Made by a program: the position numbers and the translations under genes. The notes under the pieces were generated by a model. That model saw only the letters and a list, made by a program, of their open reading frames with translations, was not told where the DNA came from and ran no database searches. From Methylocystis sp. (lineage in GTDB: Bacteria; Pseudomonadota; Alphaproteobacteria; Rhizobiales; Beijerinckiaceae), in the NCBI GenBank assembly GCA_002929055.1, contig PERY01000005.1, positions 1 to 64,000 of the forward strand: DNA of 64,000 nt, written 5' to 3'. How positions within the stretch are numbered: the first letter of the stretch is position 1; every line of letters begins with the position of its first letter. Shown here piece after piece: positions 1-8,309 of the stretch.

Positions 1-40
1 TTCGATTATCGAATAAGCGAAGCCTCACGGCGATATGCAG

Positions 41-68
41 AAAAAGCGCGGTCCCCCGCGCTTTTTTT
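41..68 (+). terminator. Intrinsic terminator of an upstream gene
   Basis: Two 11-base arms (41-51 and 56-66) pair perfectly around a four-base loop, and the descending arm runs into a T tract. This is a textbook Rho-independent terminator and belongs to a plus-strand gene lying before the window. It also shows that the Nudix gene that follows must start after it, not at the ATG at 35. A 13-bp palindrome (1-13) lies just upstream with no evident role. Confidence 0.85.
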
Positions 69-79
69 GTTGGGGACGC

Positions 80-649
80 ATGATGAAGCACAAGATCGCC
101 GGCATAGACGTGAAGCACACGGGCTGGGCGACGCTGTCCGTCGCCTGCATTCGCCTGCCTGACGGCAAGCTGATCTCGCGCGAGGTCGAGGATCATGGCG
201 TCGCGGTCGCCGTCTTGCCTTACGATCCCGACCGCAAGACCGTCATCGTCGTCGAGCAGTTCCGTCCCGCGCCTTTCGTGGCGCTGGGACAGGAAGCGAC
301 GCTCGAAGCGATCGCCGGCATTGTCGAGGGCGAGAACGACGCCGAAGCCGCGCGGCGCGAAGCGCTCGAGGAAGCGGGGTTGCGCCTGCGCGATCTCGAG
401 CGCGTCGGCTCCGCATGGACCATGCCGGGGATCTCGACGGAGCGGCTGACGCTCTATCTCGCGGCATACCGCCAGGACGATCGCGTCACGGACGGCGGCG
501 GCGTCGCCTCTGAAGACGAAAACATCCGGGTCATCGAAATGAGAGCGCGCGGCCTGCGCGACTTGATGGATGCCGGCGATCTCGTCGACATGAAGACGCT
601 CGCGCTCACGCAGGCGCTTCAACTGCGCCATCCGGAGCTGTTCTCTTAA
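80..649 (+). CDS. Nudix hydrolase, ADP-ribose pyrophosphatase-like
   Basis: A 189-residue Nudix-fold protein. The Nudix box lies at about residues 79-101 and ends REALEEAGL, so the metal-binding glutamates are present. The loop before it (AGIVEGE) is one residue shorter than in most NudF-type enzymes. By family it should hydrolyse a nucleoside diphosphate linked to another moiety, such as ADP-ribose, in the cytoplasm; the substrate cannot be read from sequence. The frame is open from an ATG at 35, but that start lies inside the terminator stem region, so the paired ATGs at 80/83 behind GGGGA are preferred; 83 has the better spacing. It stands alone and converges with the small exported gene that follows. 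Confidence 0.85.
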   Translation: MMKHKIAGIDVKHTGWATLSVACIRLPDGKLISREVEDHGVAVAVLPYDPDRKTVIVVEQFRPAPFVALGQEATLEAIAGIVEGENDAEAARREALEEAGLRLRDLERVGSAWTMPGISTERLTLYLAAYRQDDRVTDGGGVASEDENIRVIEMRARGLRDLMDAGDLVDMKTLALTQALQLRHPELFS

Positions 650-653
650 CCCG

Positions 654-947
654 TCACCAGCAGCCGGTGACGAAGACGCCCGGCGCGTAGCGCAGGGCGT
701 CGCAGGCGTTCCGCGGGTTCAGGTCGTCCAGCATCTTTCGCGTGAGCACAGTCGTGGCGCCGGGGATATCCTCAGTCCGCGTTTTCCTTCCGCCGGGCCC
801 GGTCACATAATCTGAAAAATAGCCGCTGTCGTCGTCCGCCTCGATCCGCGGTTGAGCCGGCGGATGAAAGCGTTTCCTTGCCTCCGCCGGCGCGCCGGGC
901 GCGCAAAGAATGGCAAAGACCGACAACACTGTGAGAAGCCTCGTCAT
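654..947 (-). CDS. Small exported TonB-receptor plug-like protein
   Basis: A 97-residue protein with an N-terminal signal peptide (cleavage near residue 22). Residues 61-97 resemble the start of a TonB-dependent receptor plug: they contain TTVLTRKMLDD followed by RYAPGV, much like VTVLTRQQLDD and TYVPGV in the siderophore receptor at 26577-29009. The protein stops two residues after a final cysteine (C96), and C82-C96 could form a disulfide. No barrel-coding sequence follows in any frame, so it is either a stand-alone plug-like protein or a stable remnant of a receptor gene. A 7-bp-arm inverted repeat (652-672) overlaps the stop. It converges with the Nudix gene. Its role is unknown. Confidence 0.6.
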   Translation of the reverse strand: MTRLLTVLSVFAILCAPGAPAEARKRFHPPAQPRIEADDDSGYFSDYVTGPGGRKTRTEDIPGATTVLTRKMLDDLNPRNACDALRYAPGVFVTGCW

Positions 948-971
948 CGCTCGCCTCCAGACTCACGCCAA

Positions 972-1910
972 TCATATAGGCGGCGCAGCCAAGGCAAGGG
1001 AGGGAACGTCGGCGGATTCGACGATTACCTCCACGATTTCCGGTGGGCGCATGAAGCGCACTGGCAGGATCGACTCCCCGAGGCCACCGGAGATGACGAG
1101 GTGGCGGTCGCCTTCGACGTGATGGCCGTAGATATGGGTGGTCTTGTAGCGCAATTCGGCCGCGATCGGTCCGACGAAGGGCAGGTTCACCTGCCCGCCA
1201 TGCGTATGGCCCGAGAGCGTCAGCGCGATCCGATCCGGCACGCGGTGGAACACGAAGGGCTCATGCGCCATGAGAATGGCCGGCGCGTCGTCCGTGACGG
1301 CCGCCAGCGTCGCGCCGAGATCGTCATGGCCGCGCCAGCCCAGGCGTTTGCCCATATAGTCCGCCATCTGGTCGCCGAGCCCCAGCAGCCAGAAAGGCTG
1401 TCCGTTTTTCGTGAGCCGCAGCGCCTCGTTTTCGTAGACGCGCGCGCCCATATGCCTGAGGGCGCGGCGCGCCCCTTCCGCGCCGTCCGGGGCGTCGCTG
1501 GGCAGGGGGCCGTGCCACCAGTCGTGATTGCCCAGCACCGCATGGACGCCGAGCGGCGCCTTGAGGACGGAAAGCGCCTCAGCCCATTGCTCCGGCATGA
1601 CGGGACCGGTGACGATATGCGTGCCGGCCGAAAAGTCGCCAAGGAGAACGACAATGTCCGGCGAGAGAGCGTTGGCGAGTTCGGCGATTCTGCGGATGCG
1701 CGCGGGCGGCATCCACGGTTCGCAGGCGTGGATGTCCGTGATAACCGCAACGCGCAGCGCGAGGTTCCTGGGCCAGCTTTTGGGCGTGATCCGGTAGCGC
1801 GTCACATCGAGCATGAAATTCGGCTCGATGACGACGGAATATGCGCCCAAGCCAAGGCCCGTCAGCGCGAGCCCGGCCGGCAGACGCAAGAGTGCGCGAC
1901 GGCTGATCAT
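972..1910 (-). CDS. Metallophosphoesterase, YaeI/LpxG-like
   Basis: A 312-residue calcineurin-type phosphoesterase. Metal-ligand motifs appear in order: TDIHA (D59, H61), LLGDFS (D92), LGNHDWW (N128, H129) and SGHTHGG near residue 250. The N-terminus has a twin-arginine-like start (SRRALLRL) before a hydrophobic stretch, so the enzyme is probably exported or membrane-anchored with its active site in the periplasm. The closest family is the YaeI/YkuE group of membrane-associated phosphodiesterases, some of which act on UDP-2,3-diacylglucosamine; the substrate here is not determined. It lies 51 bp downstream of the small gene 1962-2174 on the same strand and may be co-transcribed with it. Confidence 0.88.
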   Translation of the reverse strand: MISRRALLRLPAGLALTGLGLGAYSVVIEPNFMLDVTRYRITPKSWPRNLALRVAVITDIHACEPWMPPARIRRIAELANALSPDIVVLLGDFSAGTHIVTGPVMPEQWAEALSVLKAPLGVHAVLGNHDWWHGPLPSDAPDGAEGARRALRHMGARVYENEALRLTKNGQPFWLLGLGDQMADYMGKRLGWRGHDDLGATLAAVTDDAPAILMAHEPFVFHRVPDRIALTLSGHTHGGQVNLPFVGPIAAELRYKTTHIYGHHVEGDRHLVISGGLGESILPVRFMRPPEIVEVIVESADVPSLALAAPPI

Positions 1911-1961
1911 GACTGGTCCCCGGCGGCGGCTTGGCGCGCCCCTGCGTCAGGGACGCCTTTA

Positions 1962-2174
1962 TCAGGCCGCGAGATCGTCGCCCAGCAAAACCGCAGCGCC
2001 GTCGCGGTCGTCGTAGCTCTTCACGGGCTCGGCCGGCTTCTGTGACGGCTGGGAAGCTTCGAGCGCCGCGGCGACGGCGGAGATGCCGATTTCGCGATAG
2101 AGGCGCGCCAGAAGGTCGTGGGGGTGGCCGCCCGTTTGCGGCTGCGTGAACTCGATCGAATACTTGTCCGACAT
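1962..2174 (-). CDS. Small conserved-looking hypothetical protein
   Basis: A 70-residue soluble protein without signal peptide or membrane segment. It begins with a hydrophilic stretch (residues 1-20), has a likely amphipathic helix around residues 20-40 (HDLLARLYREIGISAVAAALEA) and an acidic alanine-rich tail. It is not recognised as a named family. It sits immediately upstream of the metallophosphoesterase on the same strand, and its start faces the divergent DUF1499 gene, so 2175-2397 is probably a divergent promoter region. Confidence 0.6.
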   Translation of the reverse strand: MSDKYSIEFTQPQTGGHPHDLLARLYREIGISAVAAALEASQPSQKPAEPVKSYDDRDGAAVLLGDDLAA

Positions 2175-2397
2175 GTCGGGCCTCTACTTTTTACGCTTGC
2201 GGATAACGGGACGTGAATTTCTCTGGTGAATTTCCCGCGATCCGATTAACGGGAGGCTAACGAAACGGCGGCTTCGACGCTTTTCCGCGGCCAATTTCGG
2301 GCATTTGCAAGAGCCGTTGCATTTCTGCCGGCATTTGGCGAAAACTGCCTGCGCGTCGCAGTTTCCCGCGGCGCTTTAGCGAGGCCGCGTCACCTTC

Positions 2398-3174
2398 ATG
2401 CGCCGCACACTTCCGCCGGAGCCCTGGTCGCAGGCCGCGCTATGGAGCAGGAGCGTCGCCATCTTTGCGGCGACGGTCGCGCTCATGGCGGTGCTTCTCG
2501 CGCGCCTGCATATAATTGCGCCCGCGTCGGCGCTGGCCTCGCTTGGGGCGGCGGTGGCGCTGGCGCTCGTTGCGCTGCTGCTGGTCGGAGCCGCCTGTGT
2601 CGTTATCTGGCGCAACGGGCGGCGCGGGGTCGGCGCGACCATCGCCGCCGGCTTCATCGCGGTTCTGACGCTCGCCTATCCGTCCTACCTCGCCTTCGAG
2701 GCGCTACGCCTGCCGGTGCTGTCGGACATTTCGACGGACGTTGTGAACCCGCCTTACTTCTCGCTCTCGCGGGCCGCCTATGAGGCGCGGGACGGGTTTC
2801 AGCCGAAGGGCTTGCCGCAGAAGCAGCGGGAGGCGCAGCGGCCGGCCTATCCGGACGTCGAGCCGATCGTCGTCGATCTCGACGCGGATGAAGCTTTCGG
2901 GCTGGTGCTGAAGACGGCGAAGGCCGTCGGCTGGAAAGTCGTCGACCAGCGCCCGCCGGGCGGCCGCACGGGCGAGGGACACGCGGACTTTCTGGACAAG
3001 ACCCTTATTATGGGCTTCGACGAGGACATCACCGTGCGCCTGAAGCCGCTTCCGGGGCAGACGCGCATCGACCTGCGCGCCGCCTCGCGCTACGGGCGCC
3101 ACGACTTCGGCGCCAATGCGCACCGGATCATGGCCTTTGCTGAAGAGTTGCAGACGCAACTGGATGCGCGGTGA
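2398..3174 (+). CDS. DUF1499 domain membrane protein
   Basis: A 258-residue protein with three hydrophobic segments in the first 100 residues (about 18-38, 42-66 and 78-100). The C-terminal DUF1499 domain (about 110-255) includes YPDVEPI, the AF..V...A...GW.VV core and a late DLRAASRYGRHDFGANAHRI segment. DUF1499 proteins are widespread in alphaproteobacteria and chloroplast lineages; their biochemical role is not established. The stop is followed after about 90 bp by the pdh operon, so the two are probably separate units. Confidence 0.85.
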   Translation: MRRTLPPEPWSQAALWSRSVAIFAATVALMAVLLARLHIIAPASALASLGAAVALALVALLLVGAACVVIWRNGRRGVGATIAAGFIAVLTLAYPSYLAFEALRLPVLSDISTDVVNPPYFSLSRAAYEARDGFQPKGLPQKQREAQRPAYPDVEPIVVDLDADEAFGLVLKTAKAVGWKVVDQRPPGGRTGEGHADFLDKTLIMGFDEDITVRLKPLPGQTRIDLRAASRYGRHDFGANAHRIMAFAEELQTQLDAR

Positions 3175-3266
3175 TCCTGCGACGGAGGCGCTCTCGTTTT
3201 TAACCGCCGACTCTGGTATTGTCTCGCTCGTTCTCCAGATAACGGGTGGGAGGCCAGGAACAGCCG

Positions 3267-4268
3267 ATGGCGAATGCAGGCGACGGCGTGGACGCCGCTC
3301 ACACCGTTCCGGATTTCACGCGCGAGGAAGAGCTTCACGCGCTTCGCGAAATGCTCCTCATTCGCCGCTTCGAGGAAAAGGCCGGCCAGCTCTACGGCAT
3401 GGGCGTCATCGCCGGATTTTGCCATCTCTACATCGGCCAGGAGGCCGTCGTCGTCGGCGTGAAGATGGCGGCGCGCGAGGGCGACCAGTTCACCACGAGC
3501 TACCGCGACCACGGCCATATGCTCGCCAGCGGCATGGAGGCGAGGGGCGTCATGGCCGAACTCGCCGGCAAGCGAGGGGGCTACTCCAAGGGCAAGGGCG
3601 GCTCCATGCACATGTTCTCGCATGAGAAGGCGTTCTACGGCGGGCATGGCATCGTTGGAGCCCCGGCCCCGATCGGCGCGGGCGTCGCCTTCGCCAACGC
3701 CTATCGCGGCGACGGCAAGGTCTCGATCACCTTCTTCGGCGAAGGCGCAGCCAATCAGGGCCAGGTCTATGAGACCTTCAACATGGCGGCGCTCTGGAAG
3801 CTGCCCGTGCTCTTCATCGTCGAGAACAACCGCTACGCCATGGGCACCTCGCTGGCGCGCGCCGCGGCGCAAGGCGACTTCGCCATGCGCGGCGCGGCCT
3901 TCGGCATTCCGGGTCGGCAGATCGACGGCATGGATGTGCGCAATGTGAAGGCGGCGACTGCGGAAGCGCTGGATTGGTGCCGCTCGGGGAAGGGGCCGTA
4001 TCTCCTCGAAATCCAGACCTACCGCTACCGCGGCCACTCCATGTCCGACCCCGCCAAATATCGCTCGAAGGAGGAAGTGCAGCGCATGCGCGAGGAGCAC
4101 GATCCGATCGAACAGGTGCGCCTGCGCCTGCTGGCGGCGGGCGTGGCTGAGGACGAGTTGAAGAAGATCGACGCCACTGTTCGCAAGATTGTCGCGGAAG
4201 CGGCGGACTTTGCTATGAGCGATAAAGAACCGGAGCCTTCCGAGCTTTATACGGACGTGCTGGCGTGA
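3267..4268 (+). CDS. pdhA: Pyruvate dehydrogenase E1 component, alpha subunit
   Basis: A 333-residue E1-alpha that forms the thiamine-diphosphate active site together with E1-beta and decarboxylates pyruvate at the head of the PDH complex. Visible motifs are the ThDP-binding stretch from GDGKVSITFFGEGAAN to VENN and the loop YRYRGHSMSDP that carries the regulatory serines in eukaryotic homologues. An upstream in-frame GTG at 3246 is possible, but ATG 3267 has AGGA seven bases before it and gives the expected N-terminus. It is the first gene of the operon pdhA, wHTH gene, pdhB, small ORF, pdhC. Confidence 0.96.
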   Translation: MANAGDGVDAAHTVPDFTREEELHALREMLLIRRFEEKAGQLYGMGVIAGFCHLYIGQEAVVVGVKMAAREGDQFTTSYRDHGHMLASGMEARGVMAELAGKRGGYSKGKGGSMHMFSHEKAFYGGHGIVGAPAPIGAGVAFANAYRGDGKVSITFFGEGAANQGQVYETFNMAALWKLPVLFIVENNRYAMGTSLARAAAQGDFAMRGAAFGIPGRQIDGMDVRNVKAATAEALDWCRSGKGPYLLEIQTYRYRGHSMSDPAKYRSKEEVQRMREEHDPIEQVRLRLLAAGVAEDELKKIDATVRKIVAEAADFAMSDKEPEPSELYTDVLA

Positions 4269-4279
4269 TGGGGATTTAG

Positions 4280-4534
4280 ATGGGCCGCGAAGATTTAGTT
4301 CCAATCGTCGAAGCAGCGGTCAGGGCCAATGGTGGAACGGCCACCGTTGTCGAGGTTGCGCAGTACATCTGGAAAAACCATGAGGCTGAACTAAAGGCCT
4401 CGGGAAAACTCTTTTTTACATGGCAATACGACATGCGTTGGGCCGCTCTGAAACTGAGAAAGATGAAAAGGTTGGCTGATCCCGCGTCGGCAGAAAAAGG
4501 TTGTTGGCAGATTGCGAAAAGAGACGCCCAATGA
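4280..4534 (+). CDS. Mrr-N-like winged-helix protein inside the pdh operon
   Basis: An 84-residue basic protein between pdhA and pdhB. Its pattern, an N-terminal helix, then [14 protein letters not shown], then [13 protein letters not shown] and a closing KGCWQI strand, matches the winged-helix N-terminal domain of Mrr-type restriction proteins, without any nuclease domain. A GGGGA sits six bases before the ATG. Its TGA overlaps the pdhB ATG (ATGA at 4531-4534), so the two are translationally coupled. Its composition is less GC-rich than its neighbours, suggesting later insertion. A DNA-binding role, perhaps regulation of this operon, is inference; binding and target are unknown. Rhizobial pdh operons normally have pdhA directly followed by pdhB. 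Confidence 0.75.
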   Translation: MGREDLVPIVEAAVRANGGTATVVEVAQYIWKNHEAELKASGKLFFTWQYDMRWAALKLRKMKRLADPASAEKGCWQIAKRDAQ

Positions 4535-5946
4535 CCATCAACGTCCTCATGCCCGCCCTCTCTCCCACGATGGAGCAGGGCAAGCTCGCCAAGTGGCTCA
4601 AGAACGAAGGCGACGAGATCAAGGCCGGCGACGTCATCGCCGAGATCGAGACCGACAAGGCGACCATGGAGGTCGAGGCGGTGGACGAAGGCGTGCTGGC
4701 GCGCATTCTCGTTCCCGGCGGCACGGAGAATGTCGCCGTCAACACGCCAATCGCGGTCATCGCGGGGGAGGGCGAGGACGCCTCCGCCGTTCAGGCGCCG
4801 ACCGCGCCCGTGACGCCGCCCAGCGCGCCGCAGGCCGAGGCGGGCGAAGCCCCGGCCACACAACTCGCGGCGGCTGCGGAGGCTGCCGCGCCCGCTCCCA
4901 AGCCAGTCAGCGTGGCGACCCCGCCCGCGGTTTCCGCCGCGCCGGAAGTGCCTGCCGGAACGACCATGATTCCCATGACCATGCGCGAAGCGCTGCGCGA
5001 CGCCATGGCGGAGGAGATGCGCCGCGACCCCAACGTCTTCGTCATGGGCGAGGAGGTCGGCGAATATCAGGGCGCCTATAAGGTCACTCAGGGGCTGCTG
5101 CAGGAATTCGGCCCCATGCGCGTGCGTGACACGCCGATCACCGAATATGGCTTTGCGGGCATCGGCGTCGGCGCGGCCTTCGCCGGCCTGCGGCCTATCG
5201 TCGAATTCATGACCTTCAATTTCTCGATGCAGGCCATCGACCACATCGTCAATTCCGCCGCCAAGACGCTCTACATGTCGGGCGGACAGATCCACAGCCC
5301 CATCGTGTTCCGCGGGCCGAACGGCGCCGCGGCGCGCGTCGGCGCGCAACATAGCCAGGATTATGCGGCCTGGTATTCGCAGGTGCCGGGGCTGATCGTC
5401 ATTTCGCCCTCCAACGCCAGCGACGCGAAGGGGCTGCTGAAGGCCGCGATCCGCAACAACAATCCCGTGATCTTCCTCGAGAATGAAATTCTGTACGGCA
5501 AGACGTCCGAGGTGCCGGCGCTCGAAGATTTCGTGCTGCCCATCGGCAAGGCCCGCATTGCGCGACCGGGGACCGACGTCACGCTCGTCTCCTTCTCCAT
5601 CGGCATGACCTATGCGCTCGCAGCGGCGGAGGAGCTGGCCAAGGACGGGATCGAGGCGGAAGTCATCGATCTGCGCACGCTGCGGCCGATGGACGCCGCG
5701 ACCATCGTCGAGTCGGTGAAGAAGACGGGCCGCTGCGTTTCCATTGAGGAAGGCTGGTCGCAGTGCGGCGTCGGCGCCGAGATCGCCGCGCGTCTCCAGC
5801 AAGAGGCATTCGACTGGCTCGACGCGCCCATCGCGCGCGTCACAGGCAAGGACGTGCCGATGCCTTACGCCGCCAATCTTGAAAAGCTTGCGCTGCCGAG
5901 CGTGGCTGAAGTCGTCGCCGCGGCGAAAGCCGTGCTCTATCGATAG
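4531..5946 (+). CDS. pdhB: Pyruvate dehydrogenase E1 beta with N-terminal lipoyl domain
   Basis: A 471-residue fusion. Residues 1-78 form a lipoyl domain with the modified lysine K43 in [10 protein letters not shown]. An Ala/Pro-rich linker (about 80-143) follows, then the transketolase-like E1-beta catalytic domain ([14 protein letters not shown] to the C-terminus). The lipoyl fusion on E1-beta is typical of alphaproteobacterial PDH. The start is ATG 4531, which overlaps the preceding stop, and not the GTG-like in-frame extension. Because the E2 encoded at 6115-7053 lacks a lipoyl domain, this lysine is the only swinging arm encoded in the operon. Confidence 0.96.
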   Translation: MTINVLMPALSPTMEQGKLAKWLKNEGDEIKAGDVIAEIETDKATMEVEAVDEGVLARILVPGGTENVAVNTPIAVIAGEGEDASAVQAPTAPVTPPSAPQAEAGEAPATQLAAAAEAAAPAPKPVSVATPPAVSAAPEVPAGTTMIPMTMREALRDAMAEEMRRDPNVFVMGEEVGEYQGAYKVTQGLLQEFGPMRVRDTPITEYGFAGIGVGAAFAGLRPIVEFMTFNFSMQAIDHIVNSAAKTLYMSGGQIHSPIVFRGPNGAAARVGAQHSQDYAAWYSQVPGLIVISPSNASDAKGLLKAAIRNNNPVIFLENEILYGKTSEVPALEDFVLPIGKARIARPGTDVTLVSFSIGMTYALAAAEELAKDGIEAEVIDLRTLRPMDAATIVESVKKTGRCVSIEEGWSQCGVGAEIAARLQQEAFDWLDAPIARVTGKDVPMPYAANLEKLALPSVAEVVAAAKAVLYR

Positions 5947-5952
5947 CCGGCC

Positions 5953-6105
5953 ATGCCGCGCCGGAACATCATGGTCGCGGCCGCTGCGCTCGCCGGAGCG
6001 CTCGCAAGCGGGGCTTATGCCGTCTCACAGGAAGGGGATTTCCTGAGGGACGTGATGCGCGCGCTTTTTGGCCTCTCCGGCGGCAATACCGCCGGCGGAC
6101 AGTGA
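5953..6105 (+). CDS. Possible 50-residue exported or membrane peptide
   Basis: A 50-codon ORF fills the gap between pdhB and pdhC. It starts six bases after the pdhB stop, begins MPRRNIM and continues with an Ala-rich hydrophobic core (about residues 7-23) resembling a signal peptide or single membrane anchor, then a short tail ending GGQ. It is in the same frame as pdhC and separated from it by a single in-frame TGA and nine bases. No good ribosome-binding site precedes it, so expression would depend on coupling to pdhB. It does not resemble a lipoyl-domain remnant. It may be a real small protein or merely open spacer. Confidence 0.4.
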   Translation: MPRRNIMVAAAALAGALASGAYAVSQEGDFLRDVMRALFGLSGGNTAGGQ

Positions 6106-6114
6106 AGGGGGAGC

Positions 6115-7053
6115 ATGAGCGTGAACGCTATGGCCGGCCGCATTTTCGCCTCTCCGCTTGCGCGCCGTCTGGCGACGGAGGCGGGACTTGATCTTGCTTC
6201 GCTGACGGGCTCGGGCCCGCATGGCCGCATCGTGGAGCGCGACGTGAAGAGCGCGCTGGCGGGCGGCGGCGCGCGCAAGGCGCCCGCGCCGGAACGCGCA
6301 CTCGCTGAGGCTGCATCGTCCGAAGCGACGCGCAAATTCTACGAGATCGATTCCTACGAGGAAGTCCCGCATGACTCCATGCGCAAGGCCATCGCCCGGC
6401 GCCTCACCGAGTCGATCCAGACCGTTCCGCATTTCTATCTCAACATTGATTGCGAGATCGACGCGCTGCTGAAACTGCGCGAGGAATTCAACGCCGCCGC
6501 GCCCAAGGGCGCCGATGGCAAGCCCGAGTGGAAGACCTCGGTCAACGACTACATCGTCAAGGCGCTGGCGCTGGCGCTGCAACGCGTGCCCGACGCCAAT
6601 GTCACCTTCACGCCGGACGCCATGCTGAAGCACAAGGCGTCCGACATTGGCGTGGCGGTCGCCATTCCCGGCGGGTTGATCACGCCGATCATTCGCAACG
6701 CGCAGGCGAAGACGGTTCACGACATCTCCGAAGAGATCAGGGAACTCGCCGCCCGTGCGCGCGAGCGCAAGCTCAAGCCGCAGGAATATGAGGGCGGCGT
6801 CTCCGCTGTCTCCAATCTCGGCATGTATGGGATCAGGAATTTCTCGGCGGTGATCAACCCCCCGCAGTCGACGATCCTTGCGGTGGGGAAGGGCGAGGCG
6901 CGCATGGTCGTGAAGGAGGGCGAACCCGCCGTAGCGACAATCATGAGCGTCACCCTCTCCTGCGATCACCGCGCGGTCGACGGAGCGCTTGGCGCGGAAC
7001 TGCTCGGGGCGTTCAAGGCGCTGATCGAGCAGCCGATGGCGCTGTTTGCATGA
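6115..7053 (+). CDS. pdhC: PDH E2 dihydrolipoamide acetyltransferase lacking a lipoyl domain
   Basis: A 312-residue E2. It opens directly with the peripheral subunit-binding domain (about residues 9-48, with ASPLARRLA and GPHGRIVERDV). After a short linker comes the chloramphenicol-acetyltransferase-type catalytic domain, with the active-site motif DHRAVDG (H285). Typical alphaproteobacterial E2s are about 420-450 residues and carry one N-terminal lipoyl domain; here none is present, and only about 170 bp separate pdhB from this gene, too little to encode one. GGGGG lies just before the ATG. No lpd or lipA gene follows, unlike many rhizobial pdh loci. Confidence 0.93.
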   Translation: MSVNAMAGRIFASPLARRLATEAGLDLASLTGSGPHGRIVERDVKSALAGGGARKAPAPERALAEAASSEATRKFYEIDSYEEVPHDSMRKAIARRLTESIQTVPHFYLNIDCEIDALLKLREEFNAAAPKGADGKPEWKTSVNDYIVKALALALQRVPDANVTFTPDAMLKHKASDIGVAVAIPGGLITPIIRNAQAKTVHDISEEIRELAARARERKLKPQEYEGGVSAVSNLGMYGIRNFSAVINPPQSTILAVGKGEARMVVKEGEPAVATIMSVTLSCDHRAVDGALGAELLGAFKALIEQPMALFA

Positions 7054-7177
7054 GGCTCTGCCCGCCGGTGAGGTGCACAGGCGTTGCTGCGCCGGAAACT
7101 GAATCTCGCGATGGACGCGGATCGCGTTTAGCGGCATATCCTGCCTAGAATAACTCTAAACAGGCAAGGAGCCGCCC

Positions 7178-8299
7178 GTGGCGACGGAAGCTGACATTCT
7201 CAAAGCCCTCGAAAATCTCTACGGCCCCGGCGGCGTGTCGCTGGCCAATGCTGTGAGCGGCGTCACCCTCTCCGGCGCCAAGGCCTTTGTCTCGCTCGCC
7301 GGCGATCCCGCCAAGCGGGAGGGCTGGGAAATGGCGCGCGTCAACGCTGAAAAGGCCATCAAGGCCTTGCCGGGCGTCGAGGCCGCCGTCGTCACGCTCA
7401 CGGCCGAGCGCGCGCCGGGCGCGGCCAGGGCGCATGATCACCACCACCACGGCCACTCGCACGCCGCGCCGCCCCCGCCGCAGCAGCGCAAGGGCCTCGC
7501 CCCGGCGCTGGAGAAAATCCGCTTCATCATCGTCGTGGCCTCGGGCAAGGGCGGGGTCGGCAAGTCGACGACATCCGCCAATCTTGCGCTCGGCCTCGCC
7601 GCGCAGGGCTGGAAGGTGGGGCTCCTCGACGCCGACATCTACGGCCCCTCGGCCCCGCGCCTTTTCGGCCTGCAGGGGAAGCCGAAGGTCGAGGGCGGCA
7701 AGCTCGTGCCACCCGAGGCCTATGGCGTGAAGATCATGTCGATGGGCTTCCTTGTCGACGAGAATGTGCCGATGGTCTGGCGCGGGCCGATGGTCACGCA
7801 GGCGCTCTCTCAGATGCTGGGTGAAGTCGCCTGGGGCGATCTCGACGCGCTCGTCGTCGACATGCCGCCCGGCACCGGCGACGTGCAGCTGACCATGGCG
7901 CAGCAGACGCCCATCGCCGGCGCGGTGATCGTCTCGACGCCGCAGGATCTCGCGCTCATCGACGCGCGCCGCGCGGTGGCCATGTTCCAGAAGGTCGAGG
8001 CCCCCATCCTCGGCATCATCGAGAATATGAGCTACTTCCTCTGCCCGCATTGCGGCGGACGCTCGGAGATTTTCTCGCACGGCGGCGCGCGCCACGACGC
8101 CGAAAAGCTGGGCGTGCCCTTCCTCGGCGAAGCGCCCCTCGACATGAAGATTCGGGAAACCTCAGACTCCGGGAAGCCTGTCGTCGGCGCCGAGCCGGAC
8201 AGCCCGCAGGCGGCGGTTTATCTCAACCTCGCCGCCAAGGTGAAGACGCTGCTGGAAACCACGAAGCAGCGCGCCGCGCCTAATATCGTCGTGGGCTAA
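7178..8299 (+). CDS. apbC: Mrp/ApbC (NBP35-type) Fe-S cluster carrier ATPase
   Basis: A 373-residue P-loop ATPase that binds and transfers Fe-S clusters. Residues 1-78 are a MIP18/DUF59 domain. A linker with a His-rich run (about 86-95) and prolines follows. The deviant Walker A motif GKGGVGKST is at 123-131, and a CPHC metal-binding motif near residue 290 holds the bridging cluster. The start is a GTG with AAGGAG nine bases upstream. The gene is followed by a strong terminator. The histidine run in the linker is noticeable and could bind metal, but His-rich linkers occur sporadically in this family. Confidence 0.92.
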   Translation: MATEADILKALENLYGPGGVSLANAVSGVTLSGAKAFVSLAGDPAKREGWEMARVNAEKAIKALPGVEAAVVTLTAERAPGAARAHDHHHHGHSHAAPPPPQQRKGLAPALEKIRFIIVVASGKGGVGKSTTSANLALGLAAQGWKVGLLDADIYGPSAPRLFGLQGKPKVEGGKLVPPEAYGVKIMSMGFLVDENVPMVWRGPMVTQALSQMLGEVAWGDLDALVVDMPPGTGDVQLTMAQQTPIAGAVIVSTPQDLALIDARRAVAMFQKVEAPILGIIENMSYFLCPHCGGRSEIFSHGGARHDAEKLGVPFLGEAPLDMKIRETSDSGKPVVGAEPDSPQAAVYLNLAAKVKTLLETTKQRAAPNIVVG

Positions 8300-8309
8300 G
8301 GGTGAAAGA

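Noticed and set aside
1-13. A 13-bp palindrome TTCGAT-T-ATCGAA at the window start
   Set aside because: Probably part of the upstream gene end; too short and isolated to assign.
3090-4304. A 404-residue open frame antisense to pdhA and the end of the DUF1499 gene
   Set aside because: High GC content makes long antisense frames common; composition is Arg/His/Ala-rich without domains, while the plus strand encodes clear PdhA.
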